NCBI RefSeq assembly: GCF_030719035.1
Contig: NZ_CP132203.1
Location: forward strand, 3,410,001-3,474,000
Direction of reading: 5' to 3'
DNA length: 64,000 bases
Source: Hahella sp. HNIBRBA332
GTDB lineage: Bacteria > Pseudomonadota > Gammaproteobacteria > Pseudomonadales > Oleiphilaceae
Numbering within the stretch: position 1 is the stretch's first letter; every line of letters begins with the position of its first letter. The notes below the pieces were generated by a model. It searched no databases. It was given only the letters and a program-made list of their open reading frames with translations, and had not been told where the DNA came from. This document shows positions 33,864 to 42,142 of this stretch, in pieces. Made by a program: the position numbers and the translations under genes.

Positions 33864-34688
33864 TTATTGAGCGATAGGCCCGCCGGTGCTTTGATCCGGA
33901 GACGCCGTTCCTTCATCGGCCTTATTCACATCCGCCAATTCGGGTACTTCAACGTGCAAATCTTCACCTTTGAACAAGGTGCCGCTGTTAACGATCCATC
34001 CTTTGTCGCCACGGGCCTCGACGACATACAACCCTTCCGGGGTGGTGACGCCGCCATAGGTAAGATTTTCTCCGCGGGTAAAAGAAACCTGATTATCCTG
34101 TTCGAAATCCTTCAGATGCCCGTACCAGGTAACGTTGCCGTCGCCATGGGACTCCACCCGATCCACCACCATTTGGTATGTCGCGTTTTGCGGCAGCACA
34201 GGCACTTCCATTTCATCCCCGGGCATCAGGGACTCCAGCTTCATTGGGCTAAAGCGAATAAATTCCCGGCCGTCGAATCGATCCGCGTCGCTCAACTCGA
34301 GCTGGTCGGCGATACTGTCATCGCCTTTCCAGGCAGAGGGCTCCCACATCGCGCGTACGACTTCTTCCTGATCAAAAGCGCGACCATCGCGACGCGCTTC
34401 AATTTCCGTCATACGAAATTCAATGGAGGGATATTCTTCGTTGTTCATGGCGTAATCGGGGAGCTCCGGCTCGGAGTCCCTCGCTGTGTCTGGCGCCGAC
34501 TTGGAGACCGCCTGTTGTGAGAACTGAGTTGATTGCGCAGTCGACGCTGTGGGGGAATTCTGAGCGCCAGCGACAGCTTGTTGCTCCTGCGCCGTCGTCG
34601 CGCTTTCCCCGCCTGGCATAAACTGGTAAGTCACAGCGCATAAACCGCCGATTACCGCGCCCCAAACTAATAACTGTGTTTTTTTCAT
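33864..34688 (-). CDS. Exported propeptide-like protein, putative partner of protease
   Basis: A 274-residue protein from ATG 34688 (AGGAGT ahead). An N-terminal hydrophobic segment (LLVWGAVIGGLCAVTYQF) acts as signal or anchor, followed by a Gln/Ser/Ala-rich spacer. The C-terminal half has 'PLLPQNATYQM' type strands (PVLPQNATYQMVVDRVESHGDGNVTW in sequence order), then 'GHLKDFEQDNQVSFTRGENLTYGGVTTPEGLYVVEA'. That pattern (a glycine-rich 'gdGn.tW.G.l' then 'G.i.tpeG.Y') resembles the prodomain of reprolysin-like and peptidyl-Asp metalloproteases. Because the downstream protease lacks such a domain, I infer a trans-acting propeptide, foldase or inhibitor. This assignment is by eye. Confidence 0.6.
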   Translation of the reverse strand: MKKTQLLVWGAVIGGLCAVTYQFMPGGESATTAQEQQAVAGAQNSPTASTAQSTQFSQQAVSKSAPDTARDSEPELPDYAMNNEEYPSIEFRMTEIEARRDGRAFDQEEVVRAMWEPSAWKGDDSIADQLELSDADRFDGREFIRFSPMKLESLMPGDEMEVPVLPQNATYQMVVDRVESHGDGNVTWYGHLKDFEQDNQVSFTRGENLTYGGVTTPEGLYVVEARGDKGWIVNSGTLFKGEDLHVEVPELADVNKADEGTASPDQSTGGPIAQ

Positions 34689-35062
34689 GGTCGATTGACT
34701 CCTGATCAGTGCGCACAGCCTGTAACCGAAATGACGACGCCTCCCCGTCGGGAGGCTTGCAGTACAGGACCAAAAACCTTTCAAATCAAAAATTTGCGAC
34801 GCGCATCACATTCATTTTTATGAAAGCGCTTTCATATTATGATTCAAAGCAGGCAGATGACCAAAGTGAACGGGGGGATCCACTCGGAAATCTGCCGCAA
34901 GAACACATAACAACACTCGCGCAGTCGGGATGCCGTCGTGATACGGAAGAACTTATCACTGGTCAGAGAGGATGAATATCACCCAAATAAGCTAGGACTT
35001 GTAGGCGAACCTCTTTGACCTAGGCCTTACGAGTGAAGATGGAAATGTGATGTTTGCGGGGA
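34689..35062. other. Intergenic region upstream of the propeptide-like gene
   Basis: About 370 bases with no convincing gene. It holds the 18-base palindrome at 34819-34836, described separately, and a weaker CTAGG/CCTAG inverted repeat around 34993-35024. The 3' end of the leftward CDF gene lies at its right border. Confidence 0.5.
34819..34836. promoter_or_regulatory. LacI-family-type operator palindrome
   Basis: TATGAAAGCGCTTTCATA is a perfect 18-base palindrome with the central CG and TGNNANCGNTNNCA layout of LacI-family operators. It lies 130 bases upstream of the propeptide-like gene start. A sugar-responsive LacI-type repressor would fit a secreted enzyme operon that carries lectin domains. 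The regulator is not encoded in this window. Confidence 0.55.
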
Positions 35063-36019
35063 TTACAGACTACCGGGATGGGACAGATGACAGGACGCTC
35101 CGTCCCCTCTTTCGACCTGGACAGTGCTATGGCCGATACGGAAACGCTCGTTCAATTGAAGCGCCAATTCGCCAAGAAAGGCGTCATCCACAGTTTGATT
35201 GGGAATAAGTAAATGAACGGTTAGCGCGACTTCCGTGGTGCTCATCGCCCAGATATGAAGATCGTGGATATCCGTCACGCCAGCATAGCTGCGCAAGAAC
35301 GTCTCCACTTCATCAGGATTGATATGAGAAGGTACTGTGTCCATGGCGAGATTGAGTGAGTCCCGAAACAGCCCCCAGGTTCCAAACAGAATAATGGCGA
35401 CAATGACCAGACTGATCACCGGGTCAAGCCACAACCAGCCGGTAAACATGATGGCGACTCCAGCCGCCGCCACTCCAAATGAAACGCCAGCATCCGCCGC
35501 CATATGCAGAAATGCGCCTTTGATATTGAGGTCGTGCTTTTGACCACTCAGAAACATCAGCGCAGTCGCGGTATTGATAGCTACGCCAATCAGCGACACG
35601 ACAATCACGGTCTTGCCATCCACGCTGACGGGCTGATTGATTCGGTAGGCGGCCTCCCAGGCGATCGCTCCTAACGCCAGCAATAAAAGAATCGCGCTCA
35701 ACAAGGAAGCCAGAATCGTTCCTCGACGAAAACCATAAGTGCGTCGAGAGGTTGGCGTACGCGTCGCCAGATAGGAAGCGCCCCAGGCCAAAAGCAAACC
35801 CAGCACATCGCTTAAGTTATGCCCTGCGTCAGTGATCAACGCCAGGGAGTCGGCGATAAGTCCATAAATCACCTCCACCACGACAAACCCAAGATTCAAC
35901 GCCACGCCCCACGCAAAGGCCTTGTTATAGCTCGGGACCGAGGACGATCCGGAAGAGTAGCCATGGTAATGCGCATGATTACCACTATGATTATGCTGAT
36001 GAGATCTTGAGTGCGACAT
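35063..36019 (-). CDS. Cation diffusion facilitator, zinc/cobalt/cadmium exporter
   Basis: A 318-residue CDF-family antiporter with a His-rich N-terminus (HSRSHQHNHSGNHAHYHG), probably a metal-sensing or buffering tail, and about six membrane helices. The transport-site motifs HNLSD (helix II) and HMAAD (helix V) are intact, with a Zn2+-type His in DAGHN. A cytoplasmic domain ends the protein. I choose ATG at 36019, just before the His-rich tail; TAAGG lies 9 bases ahead. It resembles CzcD/ZitB. It exports divalent metal, most likely zinc, across the inner membrane. Confidence 0.88.
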   Translation of the reverse strand: MSHSRSHQHNHSGNHAHYHGYSSGSSSVPSYNKAFAWGVALNLGFVVVEVIYGLIADSLALITDAGHNLSDVLGLLLAWGASYLATRTPTSRRTYGFRRGTILASLLSAILLLLALGAIAWEAAYRINQPVSVDGKTVIVVSLIGVAINTATALMFLSGQKHDLNIKGAFLHMAADAGVSFGVAAAGVAIMFTGWLWLDPVISLVIVAIILFGTWGLFRDSLNLAMDTVPSHINPDEVETFLRSYAGVTDIHDLHIWAMSTTEVALTVHLLIPNQTVDDAFLGELALQLNERFRIGHSTVQVERGDGASCHLSHPGSL

Positions 36020-36202
36020 ATCCTTTCGCCTTAACGCAGCAGAAGAATCCACCACGCCTGCATCACTTCGCAATGGGCTGACAAGATGACAGCGACTGAA
36101 CCGCGATAATGCCATTCGACACCAGTAAATCCAACTGATTACCGTTTACTGGAACAAGTGGATAGTTTCAAGATAGAGAAGTACGAATTTTGGAAAAGGC
36201 AC

Positions 36203-36233
36203 AAAAAAGCCCTGCATCTTGCGATACAGGGCT
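36203..36233 (-). terminator. Terminator of tRNA-Glu copy 1
   Basis: Minus strand: AGCCCTGTATC-GCAA-GATGCAGGGCT followed by TTTTT. It lies 9 bases past the tRNA 3' end, with one G:T pair in the stem. Confidence 0.9.
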
Positions 36234-36241
36234 TCAGAATA

Positions 36242-36317
36242 TGGCGTCCCCTAGGGGATTCGAACCCCTGTTACCGCCGTGAAAGGGCGGTGTCCTAGGC
36301 CTCTAGACGAAGGGGAC
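36242..36317 (-). tRNA. tRNA-Glu (anticodon UUC), copy 1
   Basis: A 76-base tRNA running from GTCCCCTTCGTCTAG to AGGGGACGCCA. The 7-base acceptor stem GTCCCCT/AGGGGAC, anticodon loop CCTTTCAC with UUC, T-loop GGTTCGAATCC and an encoded CCA end are all visible. A second identical gene follows at 36561-36636. Confidence 0.97.
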
Positions 36318-36345
36318 GGAACACCATCTCGGTGAGATGGCGCGC

Positions 36346-36374
36346 ATTCTATGGAAGCCGCTCACACATGTCAA
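36346..36374 (-). promoter_or_regulatory. Sigma-70 promoter of tRNA-Glu copy 1
   Basis: TTGACA and TAGAAT (minus strand) are separated by exactly 17 bases. A GCGCGCC discriminator follows, as expected for stringently controlled stable RNA. A CCATCTC/GAGATGG hairpin lies in the leader ahead of the tRNA. Confidence 0.88.
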
Positions 36375-36522
36375 ACACTAATCTTACTAATGTTGGCGCG
36401 GATGCCTCAAAGCAGCTCTACAAGCAGAGAGGCGGGAGATTCCATAACGAAAAACAGGCTTAGCGTTTGAATAAAAACAAAGGGAGACTTCGAAAGAGAA
36501 AAGCGTTTTTTTGAAGGACACA

Positions 36523-36553
36523 AAAAAGCCCCGCATCTTACGATGCAGGGCTT
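36523..36553 (-). terminator. Terminator of tRNA-Glu copy 2
   Basis: Minus strand: AGCCCTGCATC-GTAA-GATGCGGGGCT followed by TTTTT, 7 bases past the tRNA end. It has the same layout as copy 1 with a few compensating changes. Confidence 0.9.
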
Positions 36554-36560
36554 TCGAATA

Positions 36561-36636
36561 TGGCGTCCCCTAGGGGATTCGAACCCCTGTTACCGCCGTG
36601 AAAGGGCGGTGTCCTAGGCCTCTAGACGAAGGGGAC
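36561..36636 (-). tRNA. tRNA-Glu (anticodon UUC), copy 2
   Basis: Identical in sequence to the tRNA at 36242-36317, including the encoded CCA end. It has its own promoter and terminator, so it does not depend on copy 1. Confidence 0.97.
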
Positions 36637-36664
36637 GGAACACCATCTCGGTGAGATGGCGCGC

Positions 36665-36693
36665 ATTCTATGGAAGCCGCCCATACCTGTCAA
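36665..36693 (-). promoter_or_regulatory. Sigma-70 promoter of tRNA-Glu copy 2
   Basis: TTGACA-N17-TAGAAT on the minus strand with the same GC-rich discriminator as copy 1. Only the spacer differs slightly. Confidence 0.88.
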
Positions 36694-36883
36694 ACACTAA
36701 TTTCTAATTTTTTCATGAGGGGCGATTTTATTTCCCTTATTCGGCCATATCCCTGTTCTTCTGTGCGAACAACCTCCCATTGCGGCGACAGGAGCGGGTA
36801 AATTTACGCAGTCGCAGCGGCATTTAGTCTACACTTCAAGTAGGTTTCCCTGTTTTCTGATGTACCCGCTTTGGGAGCGATGA

Positions 36884-38095
36884 ATGACCGTTGAGCAGAT
36901 TCTTCTGGCGCGCCAGCCAATTGTAAACGCAGCAAAAGAAATAGTAGGTTATGAGCTGTTATTTCGCTCAAATGAACAGCCGGCTCAGTTCGACGGCAAT
37001 GCCGCCACCTCTCAAGTTTTGCTCAACGCCTTTACAGAAATACCTATCGGAGAGGTGACCGGCGGCGCGAAAGCGTTTGTAAACTTCACCGAAACGCTTT
37101 TACTGCAACCTCCTCCCTTCTCTAAAGAACTCCTGGTAATTGAAATACTTGAGACAATTGAGCTTACCGATGAGATCGTGGCGGCGATCATCCGTCTCGG
37201 CAAAAACGGCTTCACCCTGGCTCTAGACGACTATATTCCAGACACCAAGTACGACGAACTTCTGCCGTACGTTTCTATCGTTAAGCTTGAAATTCCCGCC
37301 ATTTCCAAGGAAAAGCTGGAGCAGACGGTTACTCATCTAAAAAGCCTGAACATCACCCTTCTGGCGGAAAAAGTGGAGACTCATGAAGAGTTTGAATATT
37401 GTCGTGACCTCGGATGCGACCTGTTTCAAGGGTATTTCTTCAGCAAGCCGGAAATTGTCACTGGACGCAAACTGGCGCATAACCGCATGGCGGTGATGGA
37501 GTTAATCGCCAAAGTGCAAAACCCAGCGCTGTCCATAGATCAGATCATCAAAACCATCACCAGCGACCCTTCTCTAAGCGTAAAGCTGTTGCAGTTGGTG
37601 AATTCAGCCGCCTACCGACGCCCGCGCACTATTGAATCCATCCATATGGCGGTCATGCTGTTGGGAATTAGCCGTATCAAGTCCTGGGCGACGTTATTAG
37701 CGCTGTCCAACATTGAGGACAAACCTAAAGCGTTGATCACCATCGCGTTGATACGGGCCCGCATGTGCGAGCTTGTCGCCCAGTCCATTGAACCCCAGGC
37801 CGCCGATCTTTATTTCACAGTCGGCTTGTTTTCCTGTCTGGAAGCCTTTTTTGACATGCCCATGGAAGAAATTCTGAACAAGCTCCCTCTTTCTGAGAGG
37901 GTCAGTGATGCGCTGGTAAAGATGAAAGGCAAGCCAGGGTTGGCGTTACATACCACTTTGCAATACGAGCGCTGCAAATTGGACACGATCCATTGGAATC
38001 TGCTGGAAAAGATGAATATCAACAGTGGTGAAATCAGCGCCACCTATCGACAGGCGATTCTTTGGGCCAACGAGCAATCCGCTTTTCGAGCCTGA
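36884..38095 (+). CDS. EAL-HDOD signalling protein (YuxH-like)
   Basis: A 403-residue cytoplasmic protein with an N-terminal EAL-like domain (about 1-200) and a C-terminal HDOD domain (about 205-395). The EAL motif is ELL in 'VGYELLFRS', and the DDFGTG loop reads 'LALDDYIPDTKYDEL'. Key metal-binding residues are therefore altered, and c-di-GMP hydrolysis is unlikely. Family members act as c-di-GMP-linked regulators of motility or virulence through protein contacts. The start ATG at 36884 follows GGGAGCGATGA. It appears monocistronic. Confidence 0.85.
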   Translation: MTVEQILLARQPIVNAAKEIVGYELLFRSNEQPAQFDGNAATSQVLLNAFTEIPIGEVTGGAKAFVNFTETLLLQPPPFSKELLVIEILETIELTDEIVAAIIRLGKNGFTLALDDYIPDTKYDELLPYVSIVKLEIPAISKEKLEQTVTHLKSLNITLLAEKVETHEEFEYCRDLGCDLFQGYFFSKPEIVTGRKLAHNRMAVMELIAKVQNPALSIDQIIKTITSDPSLSVKLLQLVNSAAYRRPRTIESIHMAVMLLGISRIKSWATLLALSNIEDKPKALITIALIRARMCELVAQSIEPQAADLYFTVGLFSCLEAFFDMPMEEILNKLPLSERVSDALVKMKGKPGLALHTTLQYERCKLDTIHWNLLEKMNINSGEISATYRQAILWANEQSAFRA

Positions 38096-38180
38096 CCCTC
38101 TTCCTCCCTCTCATCACACGTGGAAAAATCCCTCCTCGGCGCTTAATATGGGCGCTTTTATTTAAAGGATTTCATTAAGC

Positions 38181-38963
38181 ATGTTTGATATCGGCGTCAA
38201 CCTGACCAATGGCCGCTACAAAGGAAAGTTACAGCAATTGCTGGACGACAGCCGCGACCATGGGGTCGGGGGAATGATCGCCATCGGAACCAGCGTTAAA
38301 GAAAGTCTCGCCTCCGCAAAGATCGCCGAAGAGCATCCAGGTTATGTCTTCGCCACCGCTGGGGTACATCCTCACGACGCCAAGACATTAAATCAGGAAG
38401 GCCTGAAAACCCTGAAGTCCCTGCTTCAGCAACCTCATGTAGTCGCCGTAGGTGAAATGGGACTGGATTTTAATCGCAACTTTTCCACTCCCGAAGATCA
38501 GGAATGGGCGTTCGCCGCTCAGCTTGAATTGAATCGCGATTTCCAAAAGCCGCTTTATCTCCATGAAAGAGACGCATACACGCGGCAAATGGAGATACTC
38601 AGGGCGCACCGGAATTGTTTCGAGCATGGCGTTACGCATTGTTTCACCGGAACCCGGGAGGCGCTCTTTGGCTATCTCGACCTGGGATTGCACATTGGCG
38701 TCACGGGCTGGATATGCGATGAACGCAGAGCAGGCGATCTGGTGAATTTAGTGAAAGAGATTCCCCGCGACAGGCTTCTCGTTGAAACGGACAGTCCATT
38801 TCTTATGCCGAGAAGTATTAAACCGCGTCCGCGCAATAACACCAATTTCCCATGGTTTGTGCGAGAAGTGATTCGTATAGTGGCGCTGTATCGCGGCGAG
38901 ACAGAAGAAGACGTGCGCGGCTACACAGCGGAAAACGCCCGCCGCCTGTTCCAAACGGGTTAA
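38181..38963 (+). CDS. tatD: TatD-family metal-dependent DNase
   Basis: A 260-residue TIM-barrel hydrolase of the TatD family, which acts as a 3'-5' exonuclease and in DNA repair. The opening MFDIGVNLTNGRY matches E. coli TatD. Further landmarks are 'ATAGVHPHDAK', 'AVGEMGLDFNRNFSTPEDQ', 'PLYLHERDA', 'HCFTGT' and 'LVETDSPFLMPRSIKPRPRNNT'. No tatABC genes are adjacent. Start ATG at 38181 has AAAGGA about 11 bases ahead. Confidence 0.92.
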   Translation: MFDIGVNLTNGRYKGKLQQLLDDSRDHGVGGMIAIGTSVKESLASAKIAEEHPGYVFATAGVHPHDAKTLNQEGLKTLKSLLQQPHVVAVGEMGLDFNRNFSTPEDQEWAFAAQLELNRDFQKPLYLHERDAYTRQMEILRAHRNCFEHGVTHCFTGTREALFGYLDLGLHIGVTGWICDERRAGDLVNLVKEIPRDRLLVETDSPFLMPRSIKPRPRNNTNFPWFVREVIRIVALYRGETEEDVRGYTAENARRLFQTG

Positions 38964-39010
38964 GCGGCGGCGAGTTGTCCGCTATGCGGTTCCGCGTCAG
39001 CGGGAACTCG

Positions 39011-39385
39011 TCAGGACCGGATATCGATAACGGTGCCCAACGCCTCGTTAGCGGTCCGGTCAAACTGTCGGGTAGTCTGCGCAGCGCTTTCACGGGGAGG
39101 CGGTGATTGGTCCTCTTCCGTGTCCGCCAAATTCGCCGTTGGAGCGGCGTTTTCAGCAGCGCCTTGAGTTCGTTCCGACTCAGTCGAGGCGTTAACCTGT
39201 TGACTGTTCGCCAGACTCAACTCCCGGCCTTCCTGAGAAAGCTCCACCTCAACGGCGGGCGTCTCCCGGGCCTGGGTTTGCGCATTATCGACATTCTGAC
39301 GGGTTTGCTCACGTTCTCGCGACCGGCCTGCATCAAGCTGTTGCAAAGAACTGGTCGCCAAACTGTTTACAGTATTATCAGCCAT
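39011..39385 (-). CDS. Hypothetical low-complexity Gln/Glu/Ala-rich protein
   Basis: A 124-residue hydrophilic protein from ATG 39385 (GGAGG in front). It is rich in Gln, Glu, Thr, Ala and Ser, with no hydrophobic core or signal peptide, so much of it is probably disordered. It contains a short 'VELSQEGRELSLANSQQ' segment like those in some small flagellar-associated proteins, but this is too short to assign. It lies between tatD, with which it converges, and the divergent PAS-GGDEF-EAL gene. Confidence 0.6.
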   Translation of the reverse strand: MADNTVNSLATSSLQQLDAGRSREREQTRQNVDNAQTQARETPAVEVELSQEGRELSLANSQQVNASTESERTQGAAENAAPTANLADTEEDQSPPPRESAAQTTRQFDRTANEALGTVIDIRS

Positions 39386-39616
39386 AGAACGCACCTCCAT
39401 TATTAAGTATTGCACAAAGTGGTCATATTTTGAACAAAACAATTGCAACCAGGGCCAATAAACCGATTTTGCCTTATTTGACGCTTTGCGTGAGGTGGAA
39501 AGCTGGGCTAAGTTTATAATGTTTAATATATTCCAATGCTGCCAGTCTGTTGCGCCATGAAAAGACTTTGAGCTGCTTTTTTACCTACATGAAAGAAAAA
39601 AGAGCACCCGCGAATA

Positions 39617-42037
39617 ATGAGTAACCTGTTTCGCAAAGTCTGGAATTTTCGCGAGACCTCTCCGCTTTCTTTTCGCATGTTGGGCTATATCCTTGTGTGT
39701 AGCTCCCTGTTTACGCTGTTCGCCACAGGCATCCAGGTGTATGCGGACTATCGGAAAGACGTTTCGTTGGTCGATCAGCGCATGAACCTGATCGAAACCA
39801 GTTACCAGTCATCTCTGGCGCGCAGCCTGTGGTCCCTCGACCAGAAATTACTGCGCGTGCAAATGCAGGGCATATTGAACCTGCCTGACATCGTGCATCT
39901 GCATCTGCAAATTTATCCGGACTCGGAAATCGAGATGGGCGAGATCCCCCCGCGGATTCCGACCATCAAGCATAAAATCAAGCTACAGCATTCTTCCGAC
40001 GATCTGTATGAGCTTGGAGAACTAACCATTACCGCCAGCCTTGACGATATATATCGTCAGTTGCGACAGCGTATCTTCGTCATCATGACGACCCAGGCGT
40101 TTAAGACCTTTTTTATTTCCGTACTGATTCTATGGATATTCCAGTACCTGGTGACGCGCCACCTATCCAAAATGGCGAACTACGCCCGCGGCCTCAATAT
40201 TCACCAATTGGATATGCCTTTAGCCCTGGATCGCTCACAAAAAAGCGGCCAACCGCCGGATGAGCTGCAGCGGGTCACCGACGCCATCAACGAAATGCGC
40301 CTCACCCTGCTTAACGATATTGAGAAGCAAAAGCAGGACGCGGCGGAAATCCGCAAGTTGTCGCTGGCCATCGAACAAAGCCCCTCTTCCGTGCTGATCT
40401 GCGACAAGCGCTGGAAAATCACCTACGCCAACCAGAAATTCAGCCAGCTGACCGGCCACAACTTGAACTCGATCATCGGCAAGCATCCAAAAACCCTGAC
40501 TCACATCAGCCCGGATGAGTCTCAGAATGAGCAGCTCTGGCACAACATCGAGATTCAGGTGGAGCGCGCCGGCATGTGGCAGGGGGAAATGCACAGCACC
40601 CGTCATGGCGGCGAGAAGTTCTGGGAGCAAGTGGTGATCACTCCCATCCGGGATACCGACGGCGAGTCGTCTCAGTATCTGATTCTGGGCGAAGACATCA
40701 GCGTACGTAAGCGCTATGAACAACAACTGCTACGACAAGCCAATTATGATCTGCTGACCGGCTTGCCAAACCGTATGCTGGCGCTGGATCGCCTCAAATT
40801 GGCGCTGGCGCAATCCCGCCGTGACAAATCACAGGTGGGCCTGATGTTCCTGGACCTGGATAACTTCAAGCACATCAACGACACCCTTGGCCACGACAAT
40901 GGCGACACCCTGCTGATTGAGGCCTCGCGCCGCATCGCATCATCTCTGCGCGGCAACAGCACAGTGGCCCGTTTGGGTGGAGATGAGTTCCTGATCATTC
41001 TGCCGTCGCTGGAATCGCCCGAAGATTCCGAGCTGGTCGCTGCTCGCATCCTGCAGGCGTTTTCATCTCCCTTCCTGCTCAACAATCAGGAAATATTCGT
41101 TAGCACCAGTATCGGCATCGCCATTTATCCAACAGATAGTGAAAACTCCAGCACCTTGCTGCAACAGGCTGACGCGGCGATGTATCAGGCCAAGCACAAA
41201 GGCAAGAGCGCCTACCACCGCTTCACCCCGGATCTCAATCAGCAGTCCAGGGAGCGCCTCAAGCTGGAAACGCAATTGCGCAAAGCCATCGAGCAAGACG
41301 AATTGCTGTTGTATTACCAGCCTATCGTCGAAACCGCCAGCGGGCAGTTGGTCGGCGCAGAGGCGCTGATTCGATGGGACAACCCCTTGCTGGGACTGGT
41401 GGCGCCGGACAAATTCATTCCTCTGGCGGAGGAAACCGGGCTGATCACCTCCATCGGCGAATGGGTGCTGCATACCGCTTGTCGCGATGTGAAAAAGTGG
41501 CATGAGGACACTGGACTGAAACTGACAATCGCCGTCAATGTCTCTCCGCGTCAGTTCCGCGACCTCAAATTTATCGATACAGTGCAAAAAGCGCTGGAGG
41601 TCAACGACCTGGCGGGCGAATACCTGGAGCTGGAAATCACGGAAAGGCTGCTGCTGGATGACTCTATTGAGACCTTTGAGATCTTACACAAACTGGACGC
41701 AATGGGCGTGAAACTGTCTGTGGACGATTTCGGTACTGGTTATTCCGCGCTCAGCTATCTGAAGAGCTACCCCTTCGACTCTCTGAAGATCGACCGCTCC
41801 TTCGTCAAGGATGTTAACACCGAGGCGGAAGACGCAGCGCTGGTGACGGCGATCATCACCATGGCTCACAGCCTGGGCCTTAAAGTCATAGGCGAAGGCG
41901 TGGAAGATGCGGCGCAGATGCAGTTCCTGCGCTCCAAAGGCTGCGACTACGCACAGGGTTACTATTACAACCGGCCTGTGGCGGAGAGCGACTTTTGTAA
42001 CTGGATATCGGAAAACCGGCGCGCCTACGCCACCTGA
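39617..42037 (+). CDS. Membrane PAS-GGDEF-EAL c-di-GMP enzyme
   Basis: An 806-residue bifunctional sensor. Two membrane helices (about 20-40 and 160-180) flank a periplasmic domain. A HAMP-like/coiled segment, a PAS domain with PAC tail (about 255-365), GGDEF and EAL follow. GGDEF at 454-458 is intact (RLGGDEFLI), but the RxxD inhibitory site in front is missing (RGNS). EAL at 582-584 (GAEALIRW), LEITE, DDFGTGYSALSYL and 'KIDRSFVKD' are intact, so phosphodiesterase activity is likely. It probably adjusts c-di-GMP, and so biofilm or motility, in response to an unknown periplasmic signal. Confidence 0.9.
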   Translation: MSNLFRKVWNFRETSPLSFRMLGYILVCSSLFTLFATGIQVYADYRKDVSLVDQRMNLIETSYQSSLARSLWSLDQKLLRVQMQGILNLPDIVHLHLQIYPDSEIEMGEIPPRIPTIKHKIKLQHSSDDLYELGELTITASLDDIYRQLRQRIFVIMTTQAFKTFFISVLILWIFQYLVTRHLSKMANYARGLNIHQLDMPLALDRSQKSGQPPDELQRVTDAINEMRLTLLNDIEKQKQDAAEIRKLSLAIEQSPSSVLICDKRWKITYANQKFSQLTGHNLNSIIGKHPKTLTHISPDESQNEQLWHNIEIQVERAGMWQGEMHSTRHGGEKFWEQVVITPIRDTDGESSQYLILGEDISVRKRYEQQLLRQANYDLLTGLPNRMLALDRLKLALAQSRRDKSQVGLMFLDLDNFKHINDTLGHDNGDTLLIEASRRIASSLRGNSTVARLGGDEFLIILPSLESPEDSELVAARILQAFSSPFLLNNQEIFVSTSIGIAIYPTDSENSSTLLQQADAAMYQAKHKGKSAYHRFTPDLNQQSRERLKLETQLRKAIEQDELLLYYQPIVETASGQLVGAEALIRWDNPLLGLVAPDKFIPLAEETGLITSIGEWVLHTACRDVKKWHEDTGLKLTIAVNVSPRQFRDLKFIDTVQKALEVNDLAGEYLELEITERLLLDDSIETFEILHKLDAMGVKLSVDDFGTGYSALSYLKSYPFDSLKIDRSFVKDVNTEAEDAALVTAIITMAHSLGLKVIGEGVEDAAQMQFLRSKGCDYAQGYYYNRPVAESDFCNWISENRRAYAT

Positions 42038-42142
42038 ACGTCCCTTGCGCTCCCAGGCGCCAGTCGTCATCATGAGCCATACTTGAGGGGCGAGTCATCA
42101 CCCCGACTTTTAGTCACCGGAAAACAAGCATCCAAGGCAGGC

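Larger units (their letters stand above)
36200..36382. repeat. Direct repeat copy 1 containing tRNA-Glu unit
   Basis: A 183-base unit holding terminator, tRNA-Glu and promoter, nearly identical to 36519-36701. The tRNA part is the same in both; differences fall in the terminator loop and the spacer of the promoter. It is a tandem duplication of a complete transcription unit. Confidence 0.9.
36519..36701. repeat. Direct repeat copy 2 containing tRNA-Glu unit
   Basis: The second 183-base copy of the terminator-tRNA-promoter unit. The 136 bases between the copies show no gene. Identical tRNA genes in direct repeat can recombine with each other. Confidence 0.9.
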
